Assembly: GCF_001006325.2 (NCBI RefSeq)
Contig: NZ_LBIA02000001.1
Location: 2,481,501 to 2,545,500, forward strand
Source: Afipia massiliensis
GTDB taxonomy: Bacteria > Pseudomonadota > Alphaproteobacteria > Rhizobiales > Xanthobacteraceae
Direction of reading: 5' to 3'
Length of the DNA stretch: 64,000 bases
Below the pieces are notes generated by a model. That model did not search any database. It saw nothing but the letters and a program-made list of their open reading frames with translations, and had not been told where the DNA came from. A program made the translations under genes and the position numbers. Numbering within the stretch: the stretch's first letter is position 1; each line of letters opens with the position of its first letter. This document shows, piece after piece, positions 9,521 through 18,441 of the stretch.

Positions 9521-10555
9521 TCAGGCTTTTGCATCGACGACGCCATCGATCAGGTTGCACGTATACAACGCCTTGAGGTTGATGCCGTGCGTTTCGCTCA
9601 AAGGCTTGATGTCCTGAATGATGTTCAGGATTTTCTGATGCTCGGCCCGATGGATCGCTTCAGCTTCCTCGCGTGACACGGCTTGGAATTTCACCGTGCG
9701 TCCGGCACCGCGGACGCCAAGCTGCGGCAAATCCGCGGAGATAACGGTGGCGATCTTCGGATAGCCGCCCGTCGTCTGCGCATCGGCCATCAGAACGATG
9801 GGAAGTTTTGAGCCAGGTACCTGAATCGATCCGGCGACGATGCCATCCGATACGATGTTGTAATCGCTTTTATGCGCGAGAACGGGGCCTGCGAGACGAA
9901 AGCCCATCCGGTCAGATGCCGGCGTGATGGTGTAGATGCCGGACAGGAGTTCCCGGATAGCGTCTTCGGTGAAGTAGTTGTCCTGTGGCCCGAGAACGAC
10001 GCGGATCGGTTGATCGAAACGAAGATCGCGCTGTTCGCCCAACGTGATTTCATCACGCGCCGTTACGTCGTCAATCGATCCGTGCAGCGCGTCGCCGCTT
10101 CGGAGCTGCCGGCCCGACAGTCCGCCAAAGCCCGCGCGGGTATAGGTCGATCTGCTGTTGAGGCACAGCGGCACATCGAAGCCGCCTTCGACGGCCAGAT
10201 AAGAACAGAACACATCGCCGCCGAGACGCACGCGCACGGTCTCGCCCTTGGTCAGCCGCGTTGTTTGTCCCGAACGGACGAATGGATTTTCGCGTCCGCT
10301 GATCTCAAGGCCGCCCCCGCTGCCGACCAGCGCGAGGCGTACGGACGCGCTGACGACTTCGAGCTCCGGACCGGAGCCGATGATTTCCAGACATGCAGCG
10401 TTTTGCGCATTTCCGGCCAGCGCGTTGGCCAGCATGAAGCCATTGCGGTCGAGTGCACCCGACACCGGCACGCCGACATGCTGGAAGCCGCGCCGCCCTT
10501 CGTCCTGCACGGTGGTGTGAAAACCCGGGGTGATCACTTTGAGAATCGGGATCAA
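9521..10555 (-). CDS. pxpC: 5-oxoprolinase subunit C / biotin-dependent carboxyltransferase family (PxpC, KipA-like)
   Basis: With PxpA and PxpB this family performs ATP-dependent opening of 5-oxoproline (a gamma-lactam) to glutamate. The 344-residue protein begins with the family pattern ITPGFHTTVQDEGRRGFQHVGVPVSGALD and contains VVLGPQDNYF and TPASDRMGFRLAGP. It overlaps pxpB by four bases. It is separated from pxpA (16954) by the hydroxylase operon, but both carry the same putative operator. The actual substrate here may be another lactam-like ring. Confidence 0.85.
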   Translation of the reverse strand: MIPILKVITPGFHTTVQDEGRRGFQHVGVPVSGALDRNGFMLANALAGNAQNAACLEIIGSGPELEVVSASVRLALVGSGGGLEISGRENPFVRSGQTTRLTKGETVRVRLGGDVFCSYLAVEGGFDVPLCLNSRSTYTRAGFGGLSGRQLRSGDALHGSIDDVTARDEITLGEQRDLRFDQPIRVVLGPQDNYFTEDAIRELLSGIYTITPASDRMGFRLAGPVLAHKSDYNIVSDGIVAGSIQVPGSKLPIVLMADAQTTGGYPKIATVISADLPQLGVRGAGRTVKFQAVSREEAEAIHRAEHQKILNIIQDIKPLSETHGINLKALYTCNLIDGVVDAKA

Positions 10556-11277
10556 GCCGCGAGCTCCACGCTGCTCGGGACGTAATCGTTGCGTTCCACG
10601 GCCGTGTGGATGTGAGCGAACTCGTCAGGCGTGACCGGCCTGAACTTTACGCCGTCGCCGGGTCCGAGAAGGGCGCCTTTTGCCGACGCCGCGTCAAAGA
10701 AGTGGACAGGCGAGGTTCCGATCAGGTGCCAGCCACCGGGACTTTCATATGGATAGACCGCAGTCATGCTGGTCGCGATAGCGAGCGAGCCGGGTGGGAC
10801 GCGCGTGCGCGGGTCGGATCTGCGGGGCAATTGCAATTTTTCCGGTAAGTCCCCCATATATGGATAACCCGGGACGAAGCCGATCATGTAGACATGGTAT
10901 TGCGTGCCGGCATGGAGTGCTGCGACTTCCGCCACCGATAGGCCAATCGACTTCGCCACGTCCTCGATATCGGGCGCGAACTTCGGATCGTAGCAAACGG
11001 GGATATCCCATAGCCGCTTGCTGTGGGACGATTGGGTTGGCTCATCCACGAATGCCGCAATCGCCTGCTCGAGCTCGCTGCCAGTGGTCGTCAGTGAGTC
11101 GTAATTTACACTCAGCGAGCGGAATGTTGCGACGACCTCGGTCACGCCCGGCAATCTGGCTTGTTCCAAAACCTCGGCCAGCGCCAGCACCCGATCGCTG
11201 GTCTTGCGGTCGATCGTCGATCCAAACTCGACCACGAGAGCGCTGTCCGCGGCCTTTAAAATCCGGAAATCAGCCAT
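10552..11277 (-). CDS. pxpB: 5-oxoprolinase subunit B (PxpB, KipI-like)
   Basis: A 241-residue KipI/allophanate-hydrolase subunit 1 family protein. Recognisable segments are FRSLSVNYDSL, IPVCYDPKFAPDIEDVA, YMIGFVPGYPYMGDLPEKLQLPRR and SPGGWHLIGTSP. It is the first gene of a two-gene minus-strand operon with pxpC and is divergent from the GntR regulator. The operator at 11306-11319 is 29 bases upstream of its start, within its likely promoter. Confidence 0.87.
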   Translation of the reverse strand: MADFRILKAADSALVVEFGSTIDRKTSDRVLALAEVLEQARLPGVTEVVATFRSLSVNYDSLTTTGSELEQAIAAFVDEPTQSSHSKRLWDIPVCYDPKFAPDIEDVAKSIGLSVAEVAALHAGTQYHVYMIGFVPGYPYMGDLPEKLQLPRRSDPRTRVPPGSLAIATSMTAVYPYESPGGWHLIGTSPVHFFDAASAKGALLGPGDGVKFRPVTPDEFAHIHTAVERNDYVPSSVELAA

Positions 11278-11305
11278 CTATCCCACCCGTCCATTGATAT
11301 TATAG

Positions 11306-11331
11306 TACTAAAGATAGTACTATTACGTCAA
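11306..11331 (-). promoter_or_regulatory. Promoter of pxpBC with GntR-type operator (site A)
   Basis: The palindrome TACTAA-AG-ATAGTA lies at 11306-11319. On the minus strand a -35 TTGACG (11331-11326) stands upstream of it, followed after about 18 bases by TACTAT, so the operator fills the promoter spacer. The flanks extend the symmetry (TAGTACTA on both sides). It is one of five similar sites in the island. Confidence 0.6.
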
Positions 11332-11505
11332 ATTTGCCTGCGAGCATTCGCGCAGCGCGCCGCAAAATTGTTGTTCTCCTGCAAAGCGGGTGGGGGAATG
11401 CTTGCATTTGTGTTGCGAGAGGCGACTTCAGCTAGCGCATTGCTTTGATGTCGGGGTCAGTTATGATCTTCGCTGCGAGTCCCAGATTCCAGAAGAAGTG
11501 ATAAT

Positions 11506-12318
11506 GTGTCCAGACTGTTAAAGGCATACGACCGGAGCAGAGTGCCCCTGTATATCCAGGTCGCCTCGGTATTGAGGACGCGGATTCAGTCCGGACAGTG
11601 GAGCGCTGGGGAAAAAATTTCCACTCTAGAAGAGCTCGAACGCGAGTTTGAGGTGGCGCGCGTCACGGTGAGGCAAGCCGTGGATATTCTGCGCGAAGAA
11701 GGCCTGCTTCAGGCACGTCAAGGACTTGGTACCTTTGTCTCGAAAAAGACCCAGGACCGGCATTGGGTGAAACTCGCGACCAGTTGGAACACGTTGATCG
11801 AATCGCTGAAGGACAACGTGCCGCGGCGACTGGCGATCGATGAAGGCGTGGCGCCACCTGTTCTGGGCGATTCCGACGGCGATCTTGCCTCCAGCTACGT
11901 CAAGCTGCGCAGCGTCCAGTATCGCAACGAGGATCCGTATTCTGTCGTCAATCTTCTTCTGGCGCGGGAGGTCTTCGATCTAAGCCCTGTGCGGTTCAAG
12001 AACGCAGCCGCGCTGGTCACCATCGACGCCATGGATGAAATTACGCTGTCGGAAGCGCATCAGACGCTGACCATCGGCAGCGCCGATCCCGAAATCGCCG
12101 ATCTTCTGAAGATTTCGATCGGCGCGCCGACTGTCGAAGCCCACTGCGTGGTCATCGATGACGGAGGAATCGCGATCTATGTCGGCGATATCATTTACCG
12201 CAGCGAAAGCATCAAGTTGCAAATGGACCTTCTGGGTACCAAGCCGCAGCGCGACAAGAAAGCCCGGAACGCGCACAAGGCCGTCGATCTGGCGCGGCGA
12301 AAATCGGGAAAAGCCTAG
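11506..12318 (+). CDS. GntR-family regulator, HutC/UTRA type
   Basis: 270 residues with a GTG start. The N-terminal winged helix reads YIQVASVLRTRIQSGQW, then the recognition region TLEELEREFEVARVTVRQAVDILREEGLLQARQGLGTFV. The C-terminal part is a UTRA effector domain ending in the typical GDIIYRSESIKLQMDLL. It is located centrally among the operons that share the TACTAA-NN-WTAGTA sites, so it is the leading candidate repressor. The ligand is unknown, perhaps the imported compound or an intermediate. Confidence 0.9.
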   Translation: MSRLLKAYDRSRVPLYIQVASVLRTRIQSGQWSAGEKISTLEELEREFEVARVTVRQAVDILREEGLLQARQGLGTFVSKKTQDRHWVKLATSWNTLIESLKDNVPRRLAIDEGVAPPVLGDSDGDLASSYVKLRSVQYRNEDPYSVVNLLLAREVFDLSPVRFKNAAALVTIDAMDEITLSEAHQTLTIGSADPEIADLLKISIGAPTVEAHCVVIDDGGIAIYVGDIIYRSESIKLQMDLLGTKPQRDKKARNAHKAVDLARRKSGKA

Positions 12319-12396
12319 TTCCAGCGCAGTAAGCAACTTTTTTCAGCAGCTTACTTTTGTTCTTCGAGCCCCCAATGAACCGTATCTTGCTATTGT

Positions 12397-12410
12397 TCTA
12401 AAAATAGGAT
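12397..12410 (+). promoter_or_regulatory. GntR-type operator upstream of the hydroxylase operon (site B)
   Basis: TTCTAA-AA-ATAGGA matches the TACTAA-NN-WTAGTA pattern at 10 of 12 defined positions. A possible -35 TTGCTA (12388-12393) and -10 TGAATT (12411-12416) flank it with 17-base spacing. It ends 45 bases before the large-subunit ATG. Confidence 0.5.
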
Positions 12411-12454
12411 GAATTTGGCAAGGTAATCTCTCATCGGCGTCGAAGGAATTTGGC

Positions 12455-14821
12455 ATGGTTGAGCAAGGGGTAGGCGCGCGGCTCTTGCGCAAGGAAGACG
12501 ACCGCCTGATGCGGGGGCGCGGCGAATTTGTCGCCGATATTCGTCTCGCCGGCATGCAGGATGTGGCGTTCGTCCGCAGTCCGCTCGCCCATGCGCGCAT
12601 TCGCGGGATATTCATACCACCGCAACATAAGGACAGCGTCTTCATCGCTGCCGATCTGGTTGGCGTGAAGCCTATTCGTGCGGTCTCAGGTTTGCCGGGA
12701 TTTAAGGTCTCGGAACAGCCGGTACTTGCTGTCGATAAGGTGCGGCAGGTTGGCGAGCTTATCGCGATGTGTCTGGGACGCACGCGGGCGGAAGCAGAAG
12801 ACATTGCTGCTTCGGTTGAACTCGATCTGGAAGAGCTGCCTGCGGTTTACGATATGTTGCAGGCGCGAGAACCGGGTGCGCCGCTGCTTCACGAGCACTG
12901 GGGCGACAACGTTTTCCTCGAGGCCTTCGTTGACGTGAATATCGAGAAAGCGTTCGACGCGCCGATCAAGGTGACACGCGAAATCCGCACCGCTCGGCAG
13001 TCGATGGCCCCACTGGAAGGGCGCGGCGTGGTGGCGTCATGGAGCAGCCGCCTCGAGCAGCTCACCGTCTACAGCGCAGCACAGATGCCGCACATTAATC
13101 GCACTGGACTGTCCGGATGTCTTGGGATTGACCACGGCAACATCCGCGTCATCTCACCGGATGTCGGCGGGGGTTTCGGCTACAAGGGAATTCTGCTGCC
13201 CGAGGAAGTTTGCCTGTCGTGGCTGACGATGCGGCGCGGACATCCAGTGCGCTGGATCGAGGACCGCCGCGAACATCTTACGGCTGGGGCCAACTGCCGC
13301 GAGCATCATTATCTCATTACGGGCTACGCCGACCGGGACGGGCGGCTGCGCGGCATCGATTGCGAAGCGACGGTCGATTCGGGAGCGTATTCGTCCTATC
13401 CATTTTCCGCGTGCCTTGAAGCAGCACAGGTCGCGAGCATTCTGCCGGGTCCGTACGATTTTGAATCCTACCGGTGCAAGACGTGGTCCGCAGCGACCAA
13501 CAAATGCCCTATCCTGCCGTACCGCGGCGTCGCCCGCACGGGCGTCTGCTTCGCCATCGAGCTCGTGCTCGATGCGATAGCGAGGGAAGCGGGGCTTGAG
13601 CCGCACGAGGTGCGTTTCAAGAACCTCGTGCGACCGGAGCAGATGCCGTTCGACAACATCACCAAGAAGCACTTCGACAGCGGCGACTACCCGGAAGCCC
13701 TGAAGCGCGCTCTGGCGCATTTCGATCTGCCGGCATTGCGCGCGCGGCAGGCGAAAGGCGAACCGGACGGGCGGCTGCTGGGATTTGGACTTTCAATCTA
13801 TTGCGAGCAGGGCGCGCACGGAACCTCGGTCTATGCGGGCTGGGGAATTCCCATGGTGCCTGGCCACGAGCAGGCGACTGCGCGCGTCACGCCGGACGGC
13901 GGGCTCGAACTGCGTGTCGGCGTTCATTCGCACGGTCAAAGTCTGGAAACCACGCTTGCCCAGGTGGCTTTTGAAATTCTCGGTATCGATACGTCGAAGA
14001 TCAAAGTGGTTCTCGGTGACACCGCTATCACTCCGTATTCGACCGGTACCTGGGGTTCGCGCTGCATGGTGATGGCGGGCGGTGCGGTGGCAAGCGCCTG
14101 CCGCGAGATCGAAGATCGTGCCAAACGGATTGGTGCAAGCCTGCTGCAGGTTAAGGTTGAGGACGTTAAATTCATCGATGGTCGCGTGATTTCGACGGCG
14201 AGCGAAGTCAGTATGCAGGATATCGCGCGCGCGTGGTATCTGCGGCCTCAGGATTTGCCGTCCGACGTTCATCGCGGAGGTCTCGAAGCCACCGTCGGCT
14301 ACAAGCCAGAGCGCGACAGCGGCACGTTCAGCTACGCTGCCCACGCTGTGACCGTCGCGGTCGATCCCGATCTGGGCGATGTGGAAATCCTCGACTACGT
14401 GATTGTCGAGGACGGCGGCAAGCTGGTCAATCCGATGGTCGTCGACGGCCAGATTTATGGCGGTCTGGCGCAAGGCATCGGCACCGCGCTGTATGAGGAG
14501 ATGCCGTTCGACACCAATGGGCAGCCGTTGGCATCCACGTTCGCGGATTACCTGCTGCCCGGGCCGACCGAGGTGCCGGAGCCGCGCCTCGACCACATGG
14601 AGACTCTCGCGCCCTATACCGAATTTGGCGTGAAGGGACTCGGCGAGGGTGGAGCGATCGCGCCGCCGGCGGCCATCGCCAACGCGGTCAACGATGCGCT
14701 GAAGGGATTGGGCGCGGAACTGCTGTGCTCGCCGATCACGCCTCGCCGCGTGCTGGAAGCCATCGCTGCAGCTGAGGCGAGAGGAGCGGGCAACGCCGTG
14801 TCAAACGGAGCGAAATCGTGA
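12455..14821 (+). CDS. Xanthine-dehydrogenase-family molybdopterin-binding large subunit
   Basis: The catalytic subunit of a molybdenum hydroxylase, probably oxidising a heterocycle or aldehyde with water. It is 788 residues long. RLLRKEDDRLMRGRGEFVADI is at the N-terminus, VGGGFGYKG near residue 235, and GVKGLGEGG near the C-terminus with the conserved catalytic Glu at about 731. At the position where form I CO dehydrogenase has AYxCSFR, this protein has PYRGVAR (about 355-361), so it is not a CO dehydrogenase of that type. Gene order large-medium-small is unusual for cox-like sets. It overlaps the next gene by four bases. Confidence 0.9.
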   Translation: MVEQGVGARLLRKEDDRLMRGRGEFVADIRLAGMQDVAFVRSPLAHARIRGIFIPPQHKDSVFIAADLVGVKPIRAVSGLPGFKVSEQPVLAVDKVRQVGELIAMCLGRTRAEAEDIAASVELDLEELPAVYDMLQAREPGAPLLHEHWGDNVFLEAFVDVNIEKAFDAPIKVTREIRTARQSMAPLEGRGVVASWSSRLEQLTVYSAAQMPHINRTGLSGCLGIDHGNIRVISPDVGGGFGYKGILLPEEVCLSWLTMRRGHPVRWIEDRREHLTAGANCREHHYLITGYADRDGRLRGIDCEATVDSGAYSSYPFSACLEAAQVASILPGPYDFESYRCKTWSAATNKCPILPYRGVARTGVCFAIELVLDAIAREAGLEPHEVRFKNLVRPEQMPFDNITKKHFDSGDYPEALKRALAHFDLPALRARQAKGEPDGRLLGFGLSIYCEQGAHGTSVYAGWGIPMVPGHEQATARVTPDGGLELRVGVHSHGQSLETTLAQVAFEILGIDTSKIKVVLGDTAITPYSTGTWGSRCMVMAGGAVASACREIEDRAKRIGASLLQVKVEDVKFIDGRVISTASEVSMQDIARAWYLRPQDLPSDVHRGGLEATVGYKPERDSGTFSYAAHAVTVAVDPDLGDVEILDYVIVEDGGKLVNPMVVDGQIYGGLAQGIGTALYEEMPFDTNGQPLASTFADYLLPGPTEVPEPRLDHMETLAPYTEFGVKGLGEGGAIAPPAAIANAVNDALKGLGAELLCSPITPRRVLEAIAAAEARGAGNAVSNGAKS

Positions 14822-15648
14822 AGCCGGTCAATTTCGCATATGAGCGTCCGAAGCAAGTTGCAGATGCGGTCAGCTTGCTTGCGGATGAGAGCGTTCATTC
14901 CAAAGTGATGGCCGGCGGCCAGTCGCTTGGTCCGATGCTCAACATGCGGCTGGTTCAGCCTGATGTCATCATCGACATCACCGCGCTTGCCGAGTTGAAG
15001 CGCATCGACAGACAAAAGGATCATCTCGTTGTCGGTGCCTGCGTCACCCACGCCGATATCGAGGATGGCCGGGTGCCCGATGTGACGAATGGCGCCATGC
15101 GCGGTGTCGCGAGCGGCATCGCGTATCGCGCGGTGCGCAATCGCGGCACCATCGGCGGCAGCCTCACCAATGCGGACCCGTCCGCGGACTGGGTGTCGGC
15201 GCTGGCTGCGCTGGGCGCGGAAGCCATCGTGCGCGGCGCGAACGGCGCGCAGGCCATGGCGGTTGAGTCCTATGTGACCGGCGCGCTGGAAACCGTGCTG
15301 GGGCCTGGGGAATTGTTGGAAGCCATCCGGGTGCCGACACTCTCCTCGTCGGCACAATGGGGCTACTATAAGGTTTGCCGCAAGACCGGCGAATACGCGC
15401 ATGCCATCGGCGCCGTCCTGCTCGATCGTTCGCGAAACGTGTTCCGCGCTGTCATCGGCGCGACCGAACGCAAGCCGCTGGTGCTGACCGATGCGCGGGC
15501 GGTGTTCGGCGGAACTTACAACCTTGCGAACTTTGACCAGAATGCCGCCGACGCGATGCTGCAAACGCTCGGAATGACGGACGCACTCGACAGGCAAATT
15601 CATACGGTCGCGCTTTCGCGCGCCGTTCGACAGGCAGCCGGCTCATGA
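14818..15648 (+). CDS. Molybdenum hydroxylase FAD-binding medium subunit (CoxM-like)
   Basis: A 276-residue FAD-binding PCMH-type subunit that passes electrons from the 2Fe-2S clusters to the acceptor. Motifs are AGGQSLGPMLNMRL (FAD pyrophosphate loop), a second FAD loop NRGTIGGSLTNADPSADW, and the C-terminal CO_deh_flav_C domain. It begins with GTG overlapping the large-subunit stop. It overlaps the fused small subunit by four bases. Confidence 0.9.
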   Translation: MKPVNFAYERPKQVADAVSLLADESVHSKVMAGGQSLGPMLNMRLVQPDVIIDITALAELKRIDRQKDHLVVGACVTHADIEDGRVPDVTNGAMRGVASGIAYRAVRNRGTIGGSLTNADPSADWVSALAALGAEAIVRGANGAQAMAVESYVTGALETVLGPGELLEAIRVPTLSSSAQWGYYKVCRKTGEYAHAIGAVLLDRSRNVFRAVIGATERKPLVLTDARAVFGGTYNLANFDQNAADAMLQTLGMTDALDRQIHTVALSRAVRQAAGS

Positions 15649-16847
15649 ATCAGATTTCACTCAACGTCAACGGCAAACCTGTCTCGGGTCCGGTCGAGCC
15701 GCGCACCCATCTCGCGGACTTCCTGCGCGAAAGCCGCGACCTCACCGGTACGCATCTCGGATGCGAGCACGGCGTCTGCGGCGCATGCACGATTCTGGTC
15801 GATGGCGTGCCGGTTCGCTCGTGCATTACCTTTGCTGTCGCGTGCGACGGCGCCGATGTCGTCACCATTGAGGGCCTCGATGACGATGACATCACGCGCG
15901 AGCTGCGTGAGGCGTTCAAGCGCGAACACGCGTTGCAATGCGGCTACTGCACACCCGGCATGCTGGTCTCGGCGCGCGATCTGGTTGCGCGAAGCCCTTC
16001 GCCGGATGAACAAGCCATTCGTGTCGCGATGAGTGGCAATCTTTGCCGCTGCACCGGTTACGTCGGCATCATTCGCGCCATCAAGAGCGTGATCACAGCG
16101 CGACTCGCGCGTGAGATCGCGCCGATTGTTGGGGGCGGGCGTTCCGCAGTAGGTCCTGCTGGCTCCGGTCATGCCAGTGTTATGGTTGCGGGCGCTGCGC
16201 CCGCTCGCGCTGCATCGTCAGCGCCACAGATGGTGTCTGCGGCTTCGAAAGCGCTGATCGACCGCGACTGGACGCCGCAAAACTCATTCGACCAGAATTT
16301 CATTGTCCACTATCCGCGCGAGCAGGTGTGGGAGATGTTCGGCCGCGTGCAGGACGTTGCGTCGTGTTTGCCGGGCGCCAGCCTGATCGGTGAGCCAAAA
16401 GCCGATCATGTCAACGGGCAGATTCGCGTCAAGGTGGGGCCGATCTCAGCCGAGTTCCGAGGCCAGGCCGAGATCGAACGCGACGAAGGTTCCTATTCCG
16501 GGAAAATTATTGGCGCGGGAAGTGACGCCCGCAGCAGCTCCTCGACGCGCGGAATGATAACCTACCGTCTAGTGCCGACGAGTGACGGTCGGTCCACTGA
16601 AGTGGCGGTGAACGTAGGCTACACGCTGACCGGAATGCTGGCGCAGTTCGGCCGCGCAGGCATCGTCCAGGATGTAGCTGCGCGTCTGACCGCGGCTTTC
16701 GTGAAAAACCTCGAAGCTCGGCTGGGAGGCAAGACAGCAGCAGATTTGCCCGCGGCCGATGCCGGGCTCGACGCAGGATCGCTAGTGTTCTCTGTGATCG
16801 CCGGCCGGCTCAAGGGCTTGTTCCGGCGGCTTTTTGGATCCCGGTAA
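15645..16847 (+). CDS. Fusion of 2Fe-2S small subunit and CoxG/SRPBCC domain
   Basis: 400 residues. Residues 1 to about 160 are a CoxS-like iron-sulfur subunit with a plant-type cluster (GCEHGVCGACTILVDG...C) and the alpha-helical cluster motifs CGYCTPGML and GNLCRCTGY. A low-complexity Ala/Gly/Ser linker (about 163-195) leads to a CoxG-type START/SRPBCC domain (about 210-360: FIVHYPREQVWEMFGRVQDVASCLPGASL). A hydrophobic-basic C-terminus (SLVFSVIAGRLKGLFRRLFGSR) resembles the membrane anchor of CoxG. Separate genes are the norm. The fusion probably tethers the hydroxylase to the membrane or links it to a quinone acceptor. Confidence 0.9.
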   Translation: MNQISLNVNGKPVSGPVEPRTHLADFLRESRDLTGTHLGCEHGVCGACTILVDGVPVRSCITFAVACDGADVVTIEGLDDDDITRELREAFKREHALQCGYCTPGMLVSARDLVARSPSPDEQAIRVAMSGNLCRCTGYVGIIRAIKSVITARLAREIAPIVGGGRSAVGPAGSGHASVMVAGAAPARAASSAPQMVSAASKALIDRDWTPQNSFDQNFIVHYPREQVWEMFGRVQDVASCLPGASLIGEPKADHVNGQIRVKVGPISAEFRGQAEIERDEGSYSGKIIGAGSDARSSSSTRGMITYRLVPTSDGRSTEVAVNVGYTLTGMLAQFGRAGIVQDVAARLTAAFVKNLEARLGGKTAADLPAADAGLDAGSLVFSVIAGRLKGLFRRLFGSR

Positions 16848-16877
16848 GGCGGCGGTGCCCGATCAAAGGTATTGTCT

Positions 16878-16891
16878 TCCTAATAATAGTA
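16878..16891 (+). promoter_or_regulatory. GntR-type operator in the pxpA-F420 promoter (site C)
   Basis: TCCTAA-TA-ATAGTA sits between a plausible -35 TTGTCT (16872-16877) and -10 TAGGCT (16895-16900) spaced by 17 bases. It ends 63 bases upstream of pxpA. It places the F420 operon in the island regulon. Confidence 0.55.
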
Positions 16892-16953
16892 CCTTAGGCT
16901 TGCGGAGCCTGAAAACTACGCTTCCGCCATTCGTGCTAAATTCGGAGTGAGTA

Positions 16954-17730
16954 ATGACCATCAAGATCAATCTCAATGCTGACATGGCGGAAGGCTTCGG
17001 CGCTTACGATATCGGCGATGATAACGGCATTCTGAAGATTATCGGATCGGCAAACATCGCCTGCGGTTTTCACGCCGGCGATCCGCTGACGATGCGTCGC
17101 GTTGTCGAGAACGCCAGGCGTGAGGGCGTTACCATTGGTGTTCATCCGGGCTTTAACGATCTTTGGGGTTTCGGCCGTCGTCGCATCGACATGCGTCCAG
17201 AGGATCTGGAGTACATGGTCGCCTATCAGATCGGGGCGTTGCAGGCGATGGCGTCGTATTCCAGCGTAAAGGTCACGCATCTCAAGCCGCACGGCGCGTT
17301 GAACAACATGGCCGCGGAAAACAAGGAATACGCGATGGCGATCGGCCGAGCGATCAAGGCCGTCGATCCGAGTATCATCTACCTCGCGCTATCCGGCTCC
17401 GAAATGGAAAAGGCTGGACGCAGTCTCGGTCTCAGGGTCGCGCTCGAAGGTTTCTGCGACCGTCAGTACGAGGACGACGGCAACCTGACGTCGCGCAAGA
17501 TTCCGGGTTCGGTCTTCAAGGATCCGGCAGTTGCGACCAAGCAGGTCGTCGACATGGTGGTCCACAATTTCATCACCACTCGTAGCGGCAAGCAGATTCC
17601 CTGCAAGGTACACTCGCTCTGCGTTCACGGCGACGAGCCGACCGCGGTGGCGCTTGCCAGGCAGGTGCGTGAGGGGCTGGAGAAGGCTGGGGTCAAGATG
17701 GTGACGTTGCCCGAAATGCCAATCGACTGA
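16954..17730 (+). CDS. pxpA: 5-oxoprolinase subunit A (PxpA, LamB/YcsF family)
   Basis: 258 residues. Family motifs are LNADMAEGFGAYDIGDD, SANIACGFHAGDPLTMRR, VHPGFNDLWGFGRR, HLKPHGALNNMAA and VHSLCVHGDEP. With PxpB/PxpC it would perform ATP-dependent hydrolysis of a cyclic amide. It leads the F420 operon, with only 42 bases before npdG. That is unusual company and suggests that lactam opening and F420-dependent reduction belong to one pathway. GALNNM in place of the commoner GALYNM hints at altered specificity. Confidence 0.9.
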   Translation: MTIKINLNADMAEGFGAYDIGDDNGILKIIGSANIACGFHAGDPLTMRRVVENARREGVTIGVHPGFNDLWGFGRRRIDMRPEDLEYMVAYQIGALQAMASYSSVKVTHLKPHGALNNMAAENKEYAMAIGRAIKAVDPSIIYLALSGSEMEKAGRSLGLRVALEGFCDRQYEDDGNLTSRKIPGSVFKDPAVATKQVVDMVVHNFITTRSGKQIPCKVHSLCVHGDEPTAVALARQVREGLEKAGVKMVTLPEMPID

Positions 17731-17772
17731 ACATTCGTCGCTGACATTTGCATCTGAAGGAAGGCCTGTTAC

Positions 17773-18432
17773 ATGAGCGAAAAGCCAACCATTGCTATTC
17801 TCGGAGGCACCGGCGATCTCGGCTCTGGCCTCGCAAAGCGGTGGCTCGCTGCGGGTTATTCCGTCGTTGTCGGCTCGCGCTCGGCCGAGAAAGCCCAGGC
17901 TTTCGCGAAGGAACTTGGTGGCGCTGCGCGCGGTGACGATAATGTCGGAGCGGCGAAATCCGCCGATATCGTTGTGCTTGCGGTGCCGTTTGGCAGTCAC
18001 GAGGCGACATTGTGCGAAGTGAAAGACGCGGTACAGGGCAAGATTGTCGTCGATGCCGCCGTGCCGCTTGTGCCGCCAAAAGTATCCGTGGTGCAACTTC
18101 CACCCGAGGGGTCGGCGGCGCAGATTGCGCAGACATTGCTCGGTGAGGGCGTCAAGGTGGTGTCTGCATTTCATAATGTCGGCGCCACCAAGCTTCACGC
18201 AGGTGGCCGTGCCGATTGCGACGTGCTGGTGTTCGGCAACGACAAGGAATCCCGTGATATCGTGATCGGATTGGCCAATGAAGTGGCCACCTGCGGTATC
18301 GATGGCGGGGTTCTCGCCAATTCTGCTGCGGCCGAAGCGCTGACGTCAGTTCTGATCGGAATCAATCGTCGCTACAAGGTTCCAGGCGCGGGCATCCGCA
18401 TCACCGGGCTTCCAACGCCCGTTCCGCAATGA
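17773..18432 (+). CDS. npdG: NADPH-dependent F420 reductase
   Basis: 219 residues. A Rossmann nucleotide-binding N-terminus (IAILGGTGDLGSGLAKRWLAAGYSVVVGSRS) is followed by the Fno/NpdG pattern SADIVVLAVPFGSHEATL and VSAFHNVGATKLH. It transfers hydride between NADPH and F420, and so supplies F420H2 to LLM-type reductases. A good ribosome-binding site (GAAGGAAGG) precedes the ATG. No F420-dependent glucose-6-phosphate dehydrogenase is nearby, so NADPH is the likely electron source. Confidence 0.9.
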   Translation: MSEKPTIAILGGTGDLGSGLAKRWLAAGYSVVVGSRSAEKAQAFAKELGGAARGDDNVGAAKSADIVVLAVPFGSHEATLCEVKDAVQGKIVVDAAVPLVPPKVSVVQLPPEGSAAQIAQTLLGEGVKVVSAFHNVGATKLHAGGRADCDVLVFGNDKESRDIVIGLANEVATCGIDGGVLANSAAAEALTSVLIGINRRYKVPGAGIRITGLPTPVPQ

Positions 18433-18441
18433 TTGCAGTTG

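Noticed and set aside
12455-16847. Carbon monoxide dehydrogenase (coxLMS plus coxG)
   Set aside because: The AYxCSFR active-site loop of form I CO dehydrogenase is replaced by PYRGVAR, and the gene order and fusion are not those of cox clusters. A general molybdenum hydroxylase is the safer call.
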